A stretch of DNA of 64,000 bases from Bacteroidia bacterium (GCA_030426955.1 JAUHXS010000001.1:18661-82660); one strand, 5' to 3'; counted from the first letter of the stretch, positions 38,407 through 49,078 are shown. The notes: generated by a model not told the origin, from the letters alone. Numbers and translations are program-made.

Positions 38407-40961
38407 TAGTGTTTGATTATTCTTTGAATAGAGTAATTATCTCCAGCATACACCTTGACTACATACATACCACTTGGCATATCGGAAGTATTGACTGGGA
38501 TATCGTTTGCATTTGATGGAATGATTGATTTGACAAGCATGCCATTGAGATCATAAATTTCGATACTAATATTTGCTCGGAGCGTCTTATTCGAAATAAT
38601 AAACTGATCTTTAAAAGGGTTAGGGCTAACTTTAATCCAGTTTTCGGTAGAATAGTATTCCTTCACAGAAGAAGAGTTGGTATCTCCGATAATAACAAAC
38701 TTGGTAATACTATCAACTAAGCCACATGAGTTAGATACCGTAAGCGTAATCTTATTTACGGATGGGTTTTCGAAACTCCAAGTTGGGTTTTGTTCGCTTG
38801 AAATGGCAATATTATCGCCAAAGTTCCAATGCCAAATGTTAGTATTGATAGATTGATCTTCAAAATGAACACTGTCTCCCACAACCGTAAAATCAAAATC
38901 GGCTTGAATACTACTTGAGTCAGTTATGATAATTGCTGATTGGTAAGTTCCTAAGCAGCCATCGCTTATTGCAGATAATCTTACATTGTATGTGTTTGGA
39001 GTTCCGTAGATGTGAGAAGGATTTTTTGTCAATGCAGTATCTCCATCACCAAAGTCCCATTTCCAGTCTGTAGCATTATCTGAAGATGTATTATTGAAGA
39101 ATACACTATCTTCTATGCAAGCATGATTATGGTCAAATGAAAGATTTACACCTTTTACCTCGATAATAACTTTTGCTGTGTCTGTACCACAACTATTAGG
39201 CTCTGGTATAATTAGCTTTATTTCATAGGTTCCAGCACTATCGTACTCATAAGAAATGTTTGATGTGGATGGTGAAATAATGTTCCCGTCTCCCATATCC
39301 CAATAGCTATGAGGGCTAGGCGATGGTTGGCTCAAATCGAAAAGCTCAAAAGTTTCTCCAATGCAAAAGTTTGTTTTTTGTAAATCAAAATTTGCTTTAG
39401 CTTGAATATTGTCTGCAACCTTTAATGTTTTTACAAGAGAGTAGGTAGTATTGCCACAACCATTAGTTACAGAGAAGAATACTGGGTATTCTCCAGAATT
39501 GGTATAGCTATGAGTTGATATAGTTGAGGAGGAAGAGGTATTATCTCCAAAGTACCACATATGGTCATGACTGTAGTTGGTATTGCCAGGAGTGAATATA
39601 ATGGGTGTTGAAATACATGCTGCGTCTATGTATGCGTTTGGAGTAATGGAAAAATTTGAAAAGGAAGGTTGAAGGGTTGAGTCTAATTGTATGCTATAAG
39701 TTGTCGTATCCTTTCTATTGCATGAGCTTTGTGCGATTAGTGTTATATCATGTGGACCGATATCATTAAATAAATGCTTTGTGTTAAAGTCACTAGATGA
39801 TGCTCCGTCACCAAAGTCCCAAATTGATTCAGAGGCATTTGTGCTTGAATTATTTAAATATAAGGTATCACCAGGGCATGCGTTTTGCCAGAAAAAGTCC
39901 GCTGCAACAGTTGCTCCAAGTGAGTCAATAATAACGATAATTGAATCCTCAAAAGCATCGCCACAATAATTAGTCGCAATAGACTTGACGGTGTAAGTGT
40001 CAGCAATGGCATAGCTGTGAGTTGAAATAAGTTGATTGGAAATGCCCCCATCTCCGAAATCTATTATGATACTAGCTAGGTTAATGCCACTAATAGAAAA
40101 GGTTATGTCTTCTCCGATACAAGCATTTTCTCCCCATGGTATGGATGATGAAAGAAAGGCTGTAAAAGGAAGACTTGGTGAAATGTCAATATTTCTATAA
40201 GCGGTGTCGGATCCACAATTATTTGAAGCAATTAGTTCTACGTTATAGTTGCCAGTAGTATTAAATGTTTCAACGGGAGACCACTGATTAGACGTATTTC
40301 CATTCTTAAAATCCCAACTAAATACAGTTGAGTTTTCGGTAGTACTATTATTGTTAAACGTAATAGGTGTGCCTGGACAAGCTGAAAAAAGAGAAGGCAG
40401 AAAAGATCCAAATGGTTTATGGGTAGATGACACCTCATGGGTTTCATAGGTCGTGTCAGCACCACACTGATTACTTGCAATAAGTTGAATTGTATAAAAT
40501 CCAGTATCCGCATATTGGTGTGTAGGGTTTAAATTTTGGCTAGTAAAACCATCTCCAAAATCCCATGAATAACTCCCAATAGATTGATTGCTAACCCCTG
40601 GCTCTATGTTGCCTCCTATGCAACTTTTAATGGGTGCGCTGAAAGTTGCATTGATCGGTTCTTGAAGATGTATAGCCTTTATTATTGATGCACTATCACC
40701 ACTGGAGTTATAAGCGGTGAGCTTTACAATAATATCAGAATATGCAATAAAACTTGGATTTTCATCAGTAGAACTACTTTCATTTATAAATTCCCAAAAG
40801 TAGCTGGTTGCATCTGTGCTTGCGTTGTTGAAATAAATGGTATCGGGGTTGAAGTTGATCAGGCAGCCTCCATTTTGAAAAGTATAATCGAAATCGGCTG
40901 TTAGCTGTGCAAAGCTAGTTAGTTGAAATATGGTTAAAAGCGATAGTAGGGGTCTTTTCAT
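38406..40961 (-). CDS. Secreted nine-PKD-repeat protein with T9SS type A sorting domain
   Basis: An 851-residue protein with a signal peptide and a chain of about nine PKD-type beta-sandwiches. They are recognised by W/I-x-FGDG-like cores, for example YSWDFGDGFTSQNLNPTH, SIWDFGDGASSS, MWYFGDNTSSS, YWDMGDGN, WKWDFGDGDTALTKNPSH and WHWNFGDN. The C-terminus is a type A sorting domain (VSPNPFKDQFIIS, IEIYDLNGMLVKSI, MPSGMYVVKVYAG). PKD chains act as spacers or adhesive stalks in surface proteins. No catalytic domain is visible. Its stop overlaps the start of the frameshifted cargo gene (TAATG), so the two are probably translated in sequence. Confidence 0.88.
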   Translation of the reverse strand: MKRPLLSLLTIFQLTSFAQLTADFDYTFQNGGCLINFNPDTIYFNNASTDATSYFWEFINESSSTDENPSFIAYSDIIVKLTAYNSSGDSASIIKAIHLQEPINATFSAPIKSCIGGNIEPGVSNQSIGSYSWDFGDGFTSQNLNPTHQYADTGFYTIQLIASNQCGADTTYETHEVSSTHKPFGSFLPSLFSACPGTPITFNNNSTTENSTVFSWDFKNGNTSNQWSPVETFNTTGNYNVELIASNNCGSDTAYRNIDISPSLPFTAFLSSSIPWGENACIGEDITFSISGINLASIIIDFGDGGISNQLISTHSYAIADTYTVKSIATNYCGDAFEDSIIVIIDSLGATVAADFFWQNACPGDTLYLNNSSTNASESIWDFGDGASSSDFNTKHLFNDIGPHDITLIAQSSCNRKDTTTYSIQLDSTLQPSFSNFSITPNAYIDAACISTPIIFTPGNTNYSHDHMWYFGDNTSSSSTISTHSYTNSGEYPVFFSVTNGCGNTTYSLVKTLKVADNIQAKANFDLQKTNFCIGETFELFDLSQPSPSPHSYWDMGDGNIISPSTSNISYEYDSAGTYEIKLIIPEPNSCGTDTAKVIIEVKGVNLSFDHNHACIEDSVFFNNTSSDNATDWKWDFGDGDTALTKNPSHIYGTPNTYNVRLSAISDGCLGTYQSAIIITDSSSIQADFDFTVVGDSVHFEDQSINTNIWHWNFGDNIAISSEQNPTWSFENPSVNKITLTVSNSCGLVDSITKFVIIGDTNSSSVKEYYSTENWIKVSPNPFKDQFIISNKTLRANISIEIYDLNGMLVKSIIPSNANDIPVNTSDMPSGMYVVKVYAGDNYSIQRIIKH

Positions 40962-41134
40962 AAAAGGTGTTTATGAAAAGTTAACTTATTGATTTACTTT
41001 AAATGTAGCAATGTTGTTTAAAAATTTAGTTTTTTGGCTATTTTTTAGTCTTTAGCAAATTGGTTATCATTGTTTAGTGAATTATGCTGTTAGCTTTCTG
41101 GATGGAGTTGGGTTTTGGAATTTTAATGAGTGAG

Positions 41135-43042
41135 TCAATACAATAATGTCACATTACCTTTAATAAATAATTCTTCTGACTTATTAAGCTGCTCTATTAA
41201 TCCAGTAATTTTATAAACGTATGTTCCGCGGTTAAGTAATCTCCCTTTGTATTTGCCATCCCAGTATTTATTTGGATCATCTGTTTGATAAATAAGCTTT
41301 CCTTTTCGGTCGTATATAGAAATAAGATATTCTACCAAATTTAAATTTATAATGGGCTTGAACTGTTTGCCATCAATGGGAGAGAAAACGTTAGGTATAA
41401 AATATCCAGAACTACACAAGATATCTGAACTTTCAATGACTTTAACATACTGTTCTTTTTTAAGACTATCTTGGCCATAGGCACTTATGACTTTTAGCTT
41501 TACCTTATAGATTCCTGGACGATCATAACATATAGATGATGGGTTTTGCTCATTTGATGATGAGGGAGTTCCACCTTCAAACTCCCATAGCCAATTAGCA
41601 GGACTATTTTTGCTGCTGTCAAAAAAGCTGATGCAAGTATTTGGGCAGAGAACAGTATCGTTTGCTATAAAGTTAGCAATGGGCTCGTAGCAATATTTCT
41701 TTGATTCAACCACCGTTGTGATTTCGAATATTTCAGGATTAGCAACGCTATCTTTCGTCTTAACATTATGAACAATTCCATAGTTATTGATTAAGGGATT
41801 TGTGATTTTTGATTTTGTGAAAGAAATAGAATCGCTGCAATCAAATTCAAAATTTTCTGGAATTTTTAATAAATGAACATCCGATTTAAAATCGTCAGTA
41901 TAGGTTTGGCCTGCAATGAAGAGTTTATTGGAAATGGAACGTTCTCTCAAAAAAATATACCCATCATCATTTAGATTTTTAATTCCAATATTCTTTTGAT
42001 CAATTATATTTCCATCCGTATCTAGTTTGATAATAGAAGTACTTGAGTTTTCAATGCTGTCAGTAACTAATGAATTGGTTAGAAGATTTAGGCTATTGTC
42101 ATTATCCAAAGCAATATCAAAGCCGAAACACCTCTTATCTTGTTCATAAGTGTTCCCAGATAAATAGACTCCATTTACGTTCATTTTATATAGAAATGCT
42201 TTGTTTTTTAGAGTGGCCGTATCATGTGTTAAGCCACATATGAGGAAAGTTGAATCATCTAATACGATTGTGCTTTCAGGACTATCATACGTATCAAATG
42301 AGGTACTCAGGTTTTTTGTCCAAATAACATTGGAAGTGGCAATATCAACTCTCATCATGAAAATGTTATTATTATCTTCTAGTGATATTCCTGATATTAA
42401 GCAAGAGCCGTCATTTAGTTTTATAATGTCAGTTGGAGTAGTCCAAGATGTAGTTTGTATCCATTTGCTCCATTCAATATCTCCGTCAGAAGATAATTTA
42501 TAAATGTAAGGGGAGTGGGTGAAAGAATTGTATCCACGAGTATCGCCAGAAATTAAATAGCCTCCATCATTAGTTTGTATAATTTGAGGATATCTATCCT
42601 GATTGTATGTGAAAGTACTATCGCTGCTATAAGTTTTTGACCAAATAACGGAACCGTTAAAATCAAGTTTCATGAGCCATAGGTCTAAGGAAAAGCTTCC
42701 ACCAACTGTATCTGCAGGATTTATAACAAAGCTCAATGTTTCTCCAGCAAGCATCAAGTTGTCATCTTCTGTCACAATGATGGAGCTAGGTCGTTCAAAA
42801 GAGCTTCCGCCATATGTTTTTGTAAAAATGGCTTCACCATTACTATCAGTTTTTGTTAAGAAGATGTCGTACCCGCCAGCACCGAACGCATTCGTATGTC
42901 CTGTTATAAAAATCTCTTTCTGGTCAGTTATGACAGCGTCTGCTACAAATTCGCTGCTATCTGTTCCAAAGGATATTTGGAAATAATTTTCTTGGGCTTG
43001 AGAAATTAGTATACCTAATAGAAAAAAGATAATTATCCTCAA
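41135..43042 (-). CDS. Secreted propeller-like protein with PKD domain and type B C-terminal domain
   Basis: A 635-residue protein starting at TTG, with signal peptide IIIFFLLGILISQA. The first ~400 residues are repeated units such as FLTKTDSNGEAIFTKTYGGSS and IIKLDTDGNIIDQ, the same class as in the cargo at 2474-5407. Next comes a PKD domain (NWLWEFEGGTPSSSNEQNPSS), then a type B sorting domain starting YFIPNVFSPIDG with ISIYDRKGKLIYQ and ending KGNVTLLY. Its start overlaps the upstream stop by 4 bases (TTGA). It is probably an exposed surface protein or gliding-associated adhesin. The ligand is unknown. Confidence 0.87.
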   Translation of the reverse strand: MRIIIFFLLGILISQAQENYFQISFGTDSSEFVADAVITDQKEIFITGHTNAFGAGGYDIFLTKTDSNGEAIFTKTYGGSSFERPSSIIVTEDDNLMLAGETLSFVINPADTVGGSFSLDLWLMKLDFNGSVIWSKTYSSDSTFTYNQDRYPQIIQTNDGGYLISGDTRGYNSFTHSPYIYKLSSDGDIEWSKWIQTTSWTTPTDIIKLNDGSCLISGISLEDNNNIFMMRVDIATSNVIWTKNLSTSFDTYDSPESTIVLDDSTFLICGLTHDTATLKNKAFLYKMNVNGVYLSGNTYEQDKRCFGFDIALDNDNSLNLLTNSLVTDSIENSSTSIIKLDTDGNIIDQKNIGIKNLNDDGYIFLRERSISNKLFIAGQTYTDDFKSDVHLLKIPENFEFDCSDSISFTKSKITNPLINNYGIVHNVKTKDSVANPEIFEITTVVESKKYCYEPIANFIANDTVLCPNTCISFFDSSKNSPANWLWEFEGGTPSSSNEQNPSSICYDRPGIYKVKLKVISAYGQDSLKKEQYVKVIESSDILCSSGYFIPNVFSPIDGKQFKPIINLNLVEYLISIYDRKGKLIYQTDDPNKYWDGKYKGRLLNRGTYVYKITGLIEQLNKSEELFIKGNVTLLY

Positions 43043-45588
43043 TGTTTTACTACTTTATAACTGTGCTTATTATTATCAGTTTCTATTATTGCCATATAAT
43101 ACCCAGATTTTAAATGGGCCAAATCAATTTGTAATGAGCTAATTAAAGAAACCTGTTTTTCAAATACATTTTGTCCTAAGGCGTTCATTATCAAAATTCT
43201 TGTCTTCTTATTGATGTTTAAGTTCTTGATGAACAAAGCAGATAAGCCAATGTCGTAAACAGCCAGAGGGGTATTGGGGGGTGCTAACTCTTGAATGGAG
43301 GTAATTATTAAGGAAATTGGATCTGATGTATAAATGCCACAAGTATTTGTAACCCTTACCTTATAAATTCCTGTGCTTTCAGCATGATAAGTCGCATTAT
43401 TTTCATTGATCAAAGAAGCATCATTTTTTATCCATTGAAAAGTGTAGCCGATAATGGAATCTGTTGAAAGTATGATTGTATTTCCTTCGTTTATGGTGTC
43501 AATAGTTGCTATTTCGGGAATTAATGCAGAATGTACAAATATATTTTGTTGATCTATAATTGCATCAAAGCATCCATTAGAAACCTTAACGGTATAGTTG
43601 CCATTATTTCTTGCTATAAAAGTTGATGAATCTGCATTGTTAATGGAGTCATCGTTGAGTAGCCACTGATAGGTATATAACCTATTATAAAAAGTTGACA
43701 GAAGGGTACTGTCATCATCGCAAAAAATTGAGTCTCCAATTACATTTATTACGCCTTGAGGAGCTTGAGTAAACTCAATTACTTCAGCAGCAGGAGATAA
43801 ATAACTGCAAGTATCTTGAGTAACTTCAACAGCATAAAGCCCAGAGGACATCACTGTTAAAAACCTTGTTGTAGTTGCTGAAATCAAGGTGTCATTCTTG
43901 TACCAAGAATAGGTTGCTAGATTTATCGAATCTGCCTCTAAAATAGCACTATCGCCTGTGCAAAAGTTCAAATCATCATTAGATGATATCGAAACCTGGG
44001 ATGAGAATATCACCGTAACTGTATTTGAAAGACTATCACAACATTGATTAGAAACACTTACTTGGTAGTTGCCCGATGTTCTGGCTATTAGTTTATAAAG
44101 TGTATCATTTGAAATAGGAGCATTATCTCTAAACCATTGAAAATTACTGAAAGGTGCATTAAAAACATTGCTTAGAACGATACTATCCTTATCACAGATT
44201 ACGATCGTATCTGGAGCGTCTATCTCAGCAAGCGGACTTTTGTTTATTATACTAGTTAGTAATACGATTCCATTTTGAGTGCTGCCATTATCTATAAAAG
44301 CTTCAGGAGCACCTATCAGTATTTCATTTATGCTATCTCCATTTAAATCAAAGTTATATGGTATAATAGCGTGTCCAAACTTACCATTATCAGTATAGGG
44401 ATTTATTGAGGAGTAGGACGAAATAAGGGAGCTACTAGCACCATCAAATAAATAAGTTATGCCCTGTCCATCTTCATGAAATTCATTTGGAGCACCAATA
44501 ATTAAGTCATTAATGCCATCTTGATTAACATCGCTTTTGATGGTGTTAACAGATGCGCCAAATTTGGAATTATTTAATGGTATAGGTTGTTCAAAACTGA
44601 GGACATGATTACCATTGCCACCATTAAATAAATGAGCTTTCCCTGCCGATGAGCCGCCAACCTTTTGCCCAGGAGCGCCTACTAAAATGTCGGGAATGTC
44701 GTCACCTGTTATATCGTCTGTTTTTGATACCGAAAAGCCTAGATTACTGTTTGGAGAGATATTTGCAATACTTAAAGTTTTAATACTATCTCTATTCTGT
44801 CCACTAAATATGAATACTGCTCCAGCATTAGTCGAATCATGAATGTTTAGATACGGACTTCCTATAATGATATCTTGAAATCCATCATTATTAATATCAT
44901 CAATAATATCTACAGCAAATCCAAATTGCCCATTGTCTTGACTTATAGGTGGGTTTATGGTGTCTATGATAGATCCATCTGTACCGCTAAATATATAAAC
45001 TCTGCCTACATTTGCATCCTCTCCAGAGCCAGATGATTCTCCAGGAGCAGAGACTACAATATCATTTTTCCCATCTCCATTGATGTCATTAATGGCATTT
45101 ACCTTATGGCCGAAACGTCCATTTTCTTCCATTTGAGGAGAGGCAATCGAAAATAAAGTATCAAACGTCAAGATATTAAAAACAAATACCCTGCCCGAAT
45201 TGTCGAACCCTGGATTGTTATATTGTCTTGCTCCAACTATTAAATTGGGCGTATCACTTTTTAAGTAAGTTTGGTTTGTACTAGATAAGCTGTATCCAAA
45301 TTGCTGTAAATAAGTGTGTGAAGGTGTTGATAGACTGGCTATTAATGTGTCTACAACAGGATCATAGATATATACAGCTCCAGCAGGAGAAAACCCAAAT
45401 TCACCTGGAGCTCCTACAACAAATTCAGGATATCCATTGTTGTTTAAGTCATAGTTAAGTTGAGTAATCGATGTTCCGAACCCGCCAAATGAGGCACCAC
45501 CATTTCCGCTTTTAAACCTAGATAGTTCTGATTGTGAAAGACTTAAAAAGGGTAGAGCCAAGATTGAGATTAGTAGTGTATATTTCAT
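43039..45588 (-). CDS. FG-GAP (integrin alpha-like) repeat protein with Ig-like domains and T9SS type A domain
   Basis: 849 residues from the ATG at 45588. An earlier in-frame codon at 45618 lacks a proper signal peptide, whereas MKYTLLISILALPFLSLSQ is ideal. The first ~430 residues hold about seven FG-GAP repeats with calcium-loop signatures (DLNNNGYPEFVVGAPGEFG, DINGDGKNDIVVSAPG, DINNDGFQDIIIGSP, DVNQDGINDLIIGAP), forming an integrin-alpha-like propeller. Four Ig-like domains follow (FQWFRDN, YSWYKND, YQWLLND, FQWIKND), then a type A sorting domain ending HSYKVVKH. The stop overlaps the next cargo start (TTGA), a two-gene unit. Confidence 0.9.
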   Translation of the reverse strand: MKYTLLISILALPFLSLSQSELSRFKSGNGGASFGGFGTSITQLNYDLNNNGYPEFVVGAPGEFGFSPAGAVYIYDPVVDTLIASLSTPSHTYLQQFGYSLSSTNQTYLKSDTPNLIVGARQYNNPGFDNSGRVFVFNILTFDTLFSIASPQMEENGRFGHKVNAINDINGDGKNDIVVSAPGESSGSGEDANVGRVYIFSGTDGSIIDTINPPISQDNGQFGFAVDIIDDINNDGFQDIIIGSPYLNIHDSTNAGAVFIFSGQNRDSIKTLSIANISPNSNLGFSVSKTDDITGDDIPDILVGAPGQKVGGSSAGKAHLFNGGNGNHVLSFEQPIPLNNSKFGASVNTIKSDVNQDGINDLIIGAPNEFHEDGQGITYLFDGASSSLISSYSSINPYTDNGKFGHAIIPYNFDLNGDSINEILIGAPEAFIDNGSTQNGIVLLTSIINKSPLAEIDAPDTIVICDKDSIVLSNVFNAPFSNFQWFRDNAPISNDTLYKLIARTSGNYQVSVSNQCCDSLSNTVTVIFSSQVSISSNDDLNFCTGDSAILEADSINLATYSWYKNDTLISATTTRFLTVMSSGLYAVEVTQDTCSYLSPAAEVIEFTQAPQGVINVIGDSIFCDDDSTLLSTFYNRLYTYQWLLNDDSINNADSSTFIARNNGNYTVKVSNGCFDAIIDQQNIFVHSALIPEIATIDTINEGNTIILSTDSIIGYTFQWIKNDASLINENNATYHAESTGIYKVRVTNTCGIYTSDPISLIITSIQELAPPNTPLAVYDIGLSALFIKNLNINKKTRILIMNALGQNVFEKQVSLISSLQIDLAHLKSGYYMAIIETDNNKHSYKVVKH

Positions 45589-45848
45589 GGGGTGTTTTAA
45601 GTATAAAATTAAGACCATTTTGATTAGTTAGATGAACATTTTTAAATTATCATTCTGTTTCGAAAACAGTATATAAGTGCTTTTTAAAGTAGGTGTTGTT
45701 TTTTCAAGGTGTTAGGCTTTTAAGTTCGGTACAAATTAAAGATTGAAAGTAATAGGTTTGTTTTTTGACTAAAATAATATTTTATCAATAAGATTAAGAG
45801 TCAAAGTGCTCTGAAAGTATAAAGTCCAATCGGATAATACAGATCTTG

Positions 45849-45879
45849 TTGTATCAATTCTAATTTAAACATATCTTTG
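45849..45879 (+). promoter_or_regulatory. Candidate promoter of rpe (TTG-N20-TATCTTTG)
   Basis: TTG at 45849-45851 and TATCTTTG at 45872-45879 are separated by 20 bp, matching the Bacteroidota TTTG-N19-21-TAnnTTTG promoter with one mismatch. It ends 4 bases before the rpe ATG, implying a very short or absent leader. Confidence 0.45.
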
Positions 45880-45883
45880 TTTT

Positions 45884-46537
45884 ATGAATTATCTAATTGC
45901 TCCATCAATTCTTGCTGCAGACTTTTCAAATCTTGAAAGAGATATATCAATGGTAAATGAAAGCGAGGCGGATTGGTTTCATTTAGATGTAATGGATGGT
46001 GTTTTTGTGCCGAACATATCATTTGGTGTTCCCGTAATCAAAGCGATCAACGAGAAAGCTTCCAAGCCACTCGATGTACACTTGATGATTGTTAATCCGG
46101 GAAAATATATAGAGGCATTTCATAGCGTCGGAGCTGATATTTTGACCATTCATTACGAAGCAAGCACGCATTTACATAGAGATGTGCAGAGTATTAAAAA
46201 TCTAGACATGCAAGCTGGCGTTGCACTTAATCCCCATACGCCAATTAATGTTTTGGAAGATATCATTAAAGATATTGACTTGGTTTGTTTGATGTCTGTT
46301 AACCCAGGCTTTGGAGGTCAAAAATTTATTGAAAATACCTACAAAAAAATTGCTCAGTTAAAAGAATTGATTCATGAATCAGGTTCCCGTGCCAAAATTG
46401 AAATTGATGGTGGCGTGGGAGTTCAAAATGCTTCTAAGCTTATAGAAACAGGCGCTGATGTACTGGTTGCAGGAAGTAGTGTTTTTGGAGCTAGTGACCC
46501 GTTGGCAACTATTAGTCAATTAAAGCACCTTGCTTAA
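45884..46537 (+). CDS. rpe: Ribulose-phosphate 3-epimerase
   Basis: A 217-residue TIM-barrel enzyme of the pentose phosphate pathway (ribulose 5-phosphate to xylulose 5-phosphate). Metal ligands and catalytic residues are in place: H33 and D35 (WFHLDVMDGVFVPN), H66 (DVHLMI) and D175 (IEIDGGV). NPGFGGQKF carries the phosphate-gripping loop. The TonB receptor gene begins 6 bases after its stop, so the two may be co-transcribed although not obviously related in function. Confidence 0.96.
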   Translation: MNYLIAPSILAADFSNLERDISMVNESEADWFHLDVMDGVFVPNISFGVPVIKAINEKASKPLDVHLMIVNPGKYIEAFHSVGADILTIHYEASTHLHRDVQSIKNLDMQAGVALNPHTPINVLEDIIKDIDLVCLMSVNPGFGGQKFIENTYKKIAQLKELIHESGSRAKIEIDGGVGVQNASKLIETGADVLVAGSSVFGASDPLATISQLKHLA

Positions 46538-46543
46538 TACTTT

Positions 46544-49075
46544 ATGGTATTAAAATGCGTTACTAATAGCGTGATCAGGAACAACTTATATCTTATCCCA
46601 CTCTTTTTATTTTTTTATTGTAATGGTATTCTAGCTCAAAATTCAGTTGGTGAAGTTTTTGGAGTTGTTAAAGATGAAAACGGAAAGCCCCTGGAAGGAG
46701 TTGCTGTGGTTGTGACAGGGCAAACTAAAGGAGCAGTTTCAGATGCAAGAGGAAAATATGAATTGGAGATTGCATCAGATTCTGCTATTGAAATTTATTT
46801 TTCTTATCTGGGATATGCTATTAAAAAAGAGACGATTGAAGTAGCTTCTGGAAAGCGTGAGCGGTTGACTGTTTTACTTTCTCCTCAATCCATTGATATT
46901 GGAGAAGTGGAAGTAGAGGATAAGCGAGTGAGAGATAAAGTAAGTACACATCAAATTGATGTAAAAGATATTAATGTGATGCCAAACGCTTCTGGCAATA
47001 TTGAAGGTATCTTGAAAACGCTCCCTGGTGTCACCTCAAATAATGAATTGAGTTCTCAATATTCAGTAAGAGGGGGGAATTTCGATGAAAACCTTGTATA
47101 TGTTAATGATTTCGAAATTTATAGACCTTTTTTGATTCGTTCTGGACAACAGGAGGGCTTAAGTTTTGTGAATCCTGACTTAGTAGGGAATATTGAATTT
47201 TCATCTGGCGGTTATGAAGCAAAATATGGTGATAAGATGTCTTCTGTTCTGGATATAAAATATAAACGACCAGATGCATTAGCTGGCTCGGTAAGTGCGA
47301 GCCTCTTGGGTGCTAATATGCATCTGGAGGGAACAAATGATAATTATAAACTAAGATATTTGTTTGGGTTGCGATATAAGTCTAATCAATATTTGCTAAA
47401 CGGTTTAGATCAACAAGGAGATTATCGACCATCATTTGCAGATGTGCAAGCGCTAATAGGGTACGATTTCTCAGACAAGTGGGAAGTAGAATGGATCGGA
47501 AATTATTCGCAAAATAGATTTCAATTTATACCAGAGACCAGAGCAACTGAATTTGGAGTAGTAAATAATGTTTTGCGTCTAACTGTATTTTTCGATGGAC
47601 AAGAGATAAATCAATATACGACTGCAATGACTGGATTGTCAACAACATTTAAGCCAAGCGAAAACCTACGTTTAAAATGGTTGGCATCTGTTTATGTTGC
47701 TGATGAGCGAGAAACCTTTGACGTGATCGGAGAATATTGGCTAGATGCAATAGAGAGTAATCTTGGAAATGAAGATTTTGGACAAGTAAAATATAATTTG
47801 GGTGTTGGTACTTTTCATGACAATGGAAGAAATTTTCTAAACGTTTTGGTGCCCAATTTTGCTCATAAAGGATATTTGTCAAAGGATAAACACTTTGTGC
47901 AATGGGGTGCTCGGTTTCAGTATGAATTGATTGATGATCGATTAAAAGAATGGCAACGATTGGATTCAGCGGGTTACTCTTTACCGTATTCAAATCAAGA
48001 AGTTTTGGTAAGAGAGTATAATCGGTCAAAAGTTGATTTGAGTTCTAGAAGATATACAGGCTATATTCAAGATAGCTGGTCGCTGACAGACTCTAATGAG
48101 ATGACTTTGACCGGTGGCTTGAGATATCAATATTGGGATTTGAATAAAGAAAGTTTGCTAAGTCCTAGATTGCAATTCGCTTTCAAGCCGAGGTGGAAGC
48201 GGGATGTTGTCTATAAGCTGGCCTATGGTATATATTATCAAGCTCCATTTTATAGAGAGCTGAGAGACTTACAGGGAAATATAAATACTACAGTTAAGGC
48301 ACAAAAGGCAATACATTATGTAGCTGGAATGGACTATAATTTTAAAGCTTGGGGAAGGCCATTCAAGTTTATTACTGAATTATACTACAAGCAGCTCTCT
48401 AATTTGAACCCTTATGAAATTGAGAATGTGCGAATTCGATATTTTTCTGATAATGTGGCCTCTGGGTACGCAACTGGTGTTGATTTTCGTCTTTATGGAG
48501 AGTTTGTTAAAAATGCAGACTCTTGGTTTAGTCTCTCTTTTCTAAAAACACAAGAGGATATCGCTAACGACTTTTTCTATGAATATTATAATGCAGCAGG
48601 TATCAAAATTACGCCTAGTGTTCAAGATCAAAATCCTGCGGACAGTATAAAGGTAGAGCCTGGACTGATCAATCGACCGACTGATCAACGAGTTAATTTT
48701 TCTATATTTTTTCAAGATTATTTTCCGAAGAACGAAAACTTTAAAATGCACTTAAACCTTGTTTTTGGAACTGGACTCCCTTTTGGACCGGCAGATGGGA
48801 AGAAGTATAACGATCGACTTCGTGTGCCGCCATACAGAAGAGTGGATATTGGTTTCTCGGCACTTTTATGGGATAAGGCAAAACGTATTGAGCAGAATAA
48901 AACGCCACTCAAATACTTTAATACTATTTGGTTTAGTTTGGAAGTGTTTAATTTATTAGATGTAAATAATACAGTGTCTTATATATGGATAAAAGATGTG
49001 ACCAATACGCAATATGCTGTTCCAAATTTCTTAACTTCAAGAAGGCTAAATGCCAGATTAGTATTAAAATTTTGA
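46544..49075 (+). CDS. TonB-dependent receptor with carboxypeptidase-like domain
   Basis: An 843-residue outer-membrane receptor. After a signal peptide (YLIPLFLFFYCNGILAQ) comes a CarboxypepD_reg-like domain (GVVKDENGKPLEGVAVVVTG ... GKYELEI). The plug then has GILKTLPGVTSNNELSSQYSVRGG and YEAKYGDKMSSVLDIKY, with a large barrel ending RLVLKF. The opening VSTHQIDVKDINVMPNASGN is typical of the non-SusC group in Bacteroidota. The substrate is unknown; no SusD or siderophore genes are adjacent. It differs clearly from the receptor at 16691-19105, so they are not recent duplicates. Confidence 0.88.
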   Translation: MVLKCVTNSVIRNNLYLIPLFLFFYCNGILAQNSVGEVFGVVKDENGKPLEGVAVVVTGQTKGAVSDARGKYELEIASDSAIEIYFSYLGYAIKKETIEVASGKRERLTVLLSPQSIDIGEVEVEDKRVRDKVSTHQIDVKDINVMPNASGNIEGILKTLPGVTSNNELSSQYSVRGGNFDENLVYVNDFEIYRPFLIRSGQQEGLSFVNPDLVGNIEFSSGGYEAKYGDKMSSVLDIKYKRPDALAGSVSASLLGANMHLEGTNDNYKLRYLFGLRYKSNQYLLNGLDQQGDYRPSFADVQALIGYDFSDKWEVEWIGNYSQNRFQFIPETRATEFGVVNNVLRLTVFFDGQEINQYTTAMTGLSTTFKPSENLRLKWLASVYVADERETFDVIGEYWLDAIESNLGNEDFGQVKYNLGVGTFHDNGRNFLNVLVPNFAHKGYLSKDKHFVQWGARFQYELIDDRLKEWQRLDSAGYSLPYSNQEVLVREYNRSKVDLSSRRYTGYIQDSWSLTDSNEMTLTGGLRYQYWDLNKESLLSPRLQFAFKPRWKRDVVYKLAYGIYYQAPFYRELRDLQGNINTTVKAQKAIHYVAGMDYNFKAWGRPFKFITELYYKQLSNLNPYEIENVRIRYFSDNVASGYATGVDFRLYGEFVKNADSWFSLSFLKTQEDIANDFFYEYYNAAGIKITPSVQDQNPADSIKVEPGLINRPTDQRVNFSIFFQDYFPKNENFKMHLNLVFGTGLPFGPADGKKYNDRLRVPPYRRVDIGFSALLWDKAKRIEQNKTPLKYFNTIWFSLEVFNLLDVNNTVSYIWIKDVTNTQYAVPNFLTSRRLNARLVLKF

Positions 49076-49078
49076 GCA

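Noticed and set aside
45654..45672. CTGTTT-CGA-AAACAG palindrome upstream of the FG-GAP cargo gene
   Set aside because: Only 6-bp arms in AT-rich DNA, single copy in the window; too weak to call an operator.
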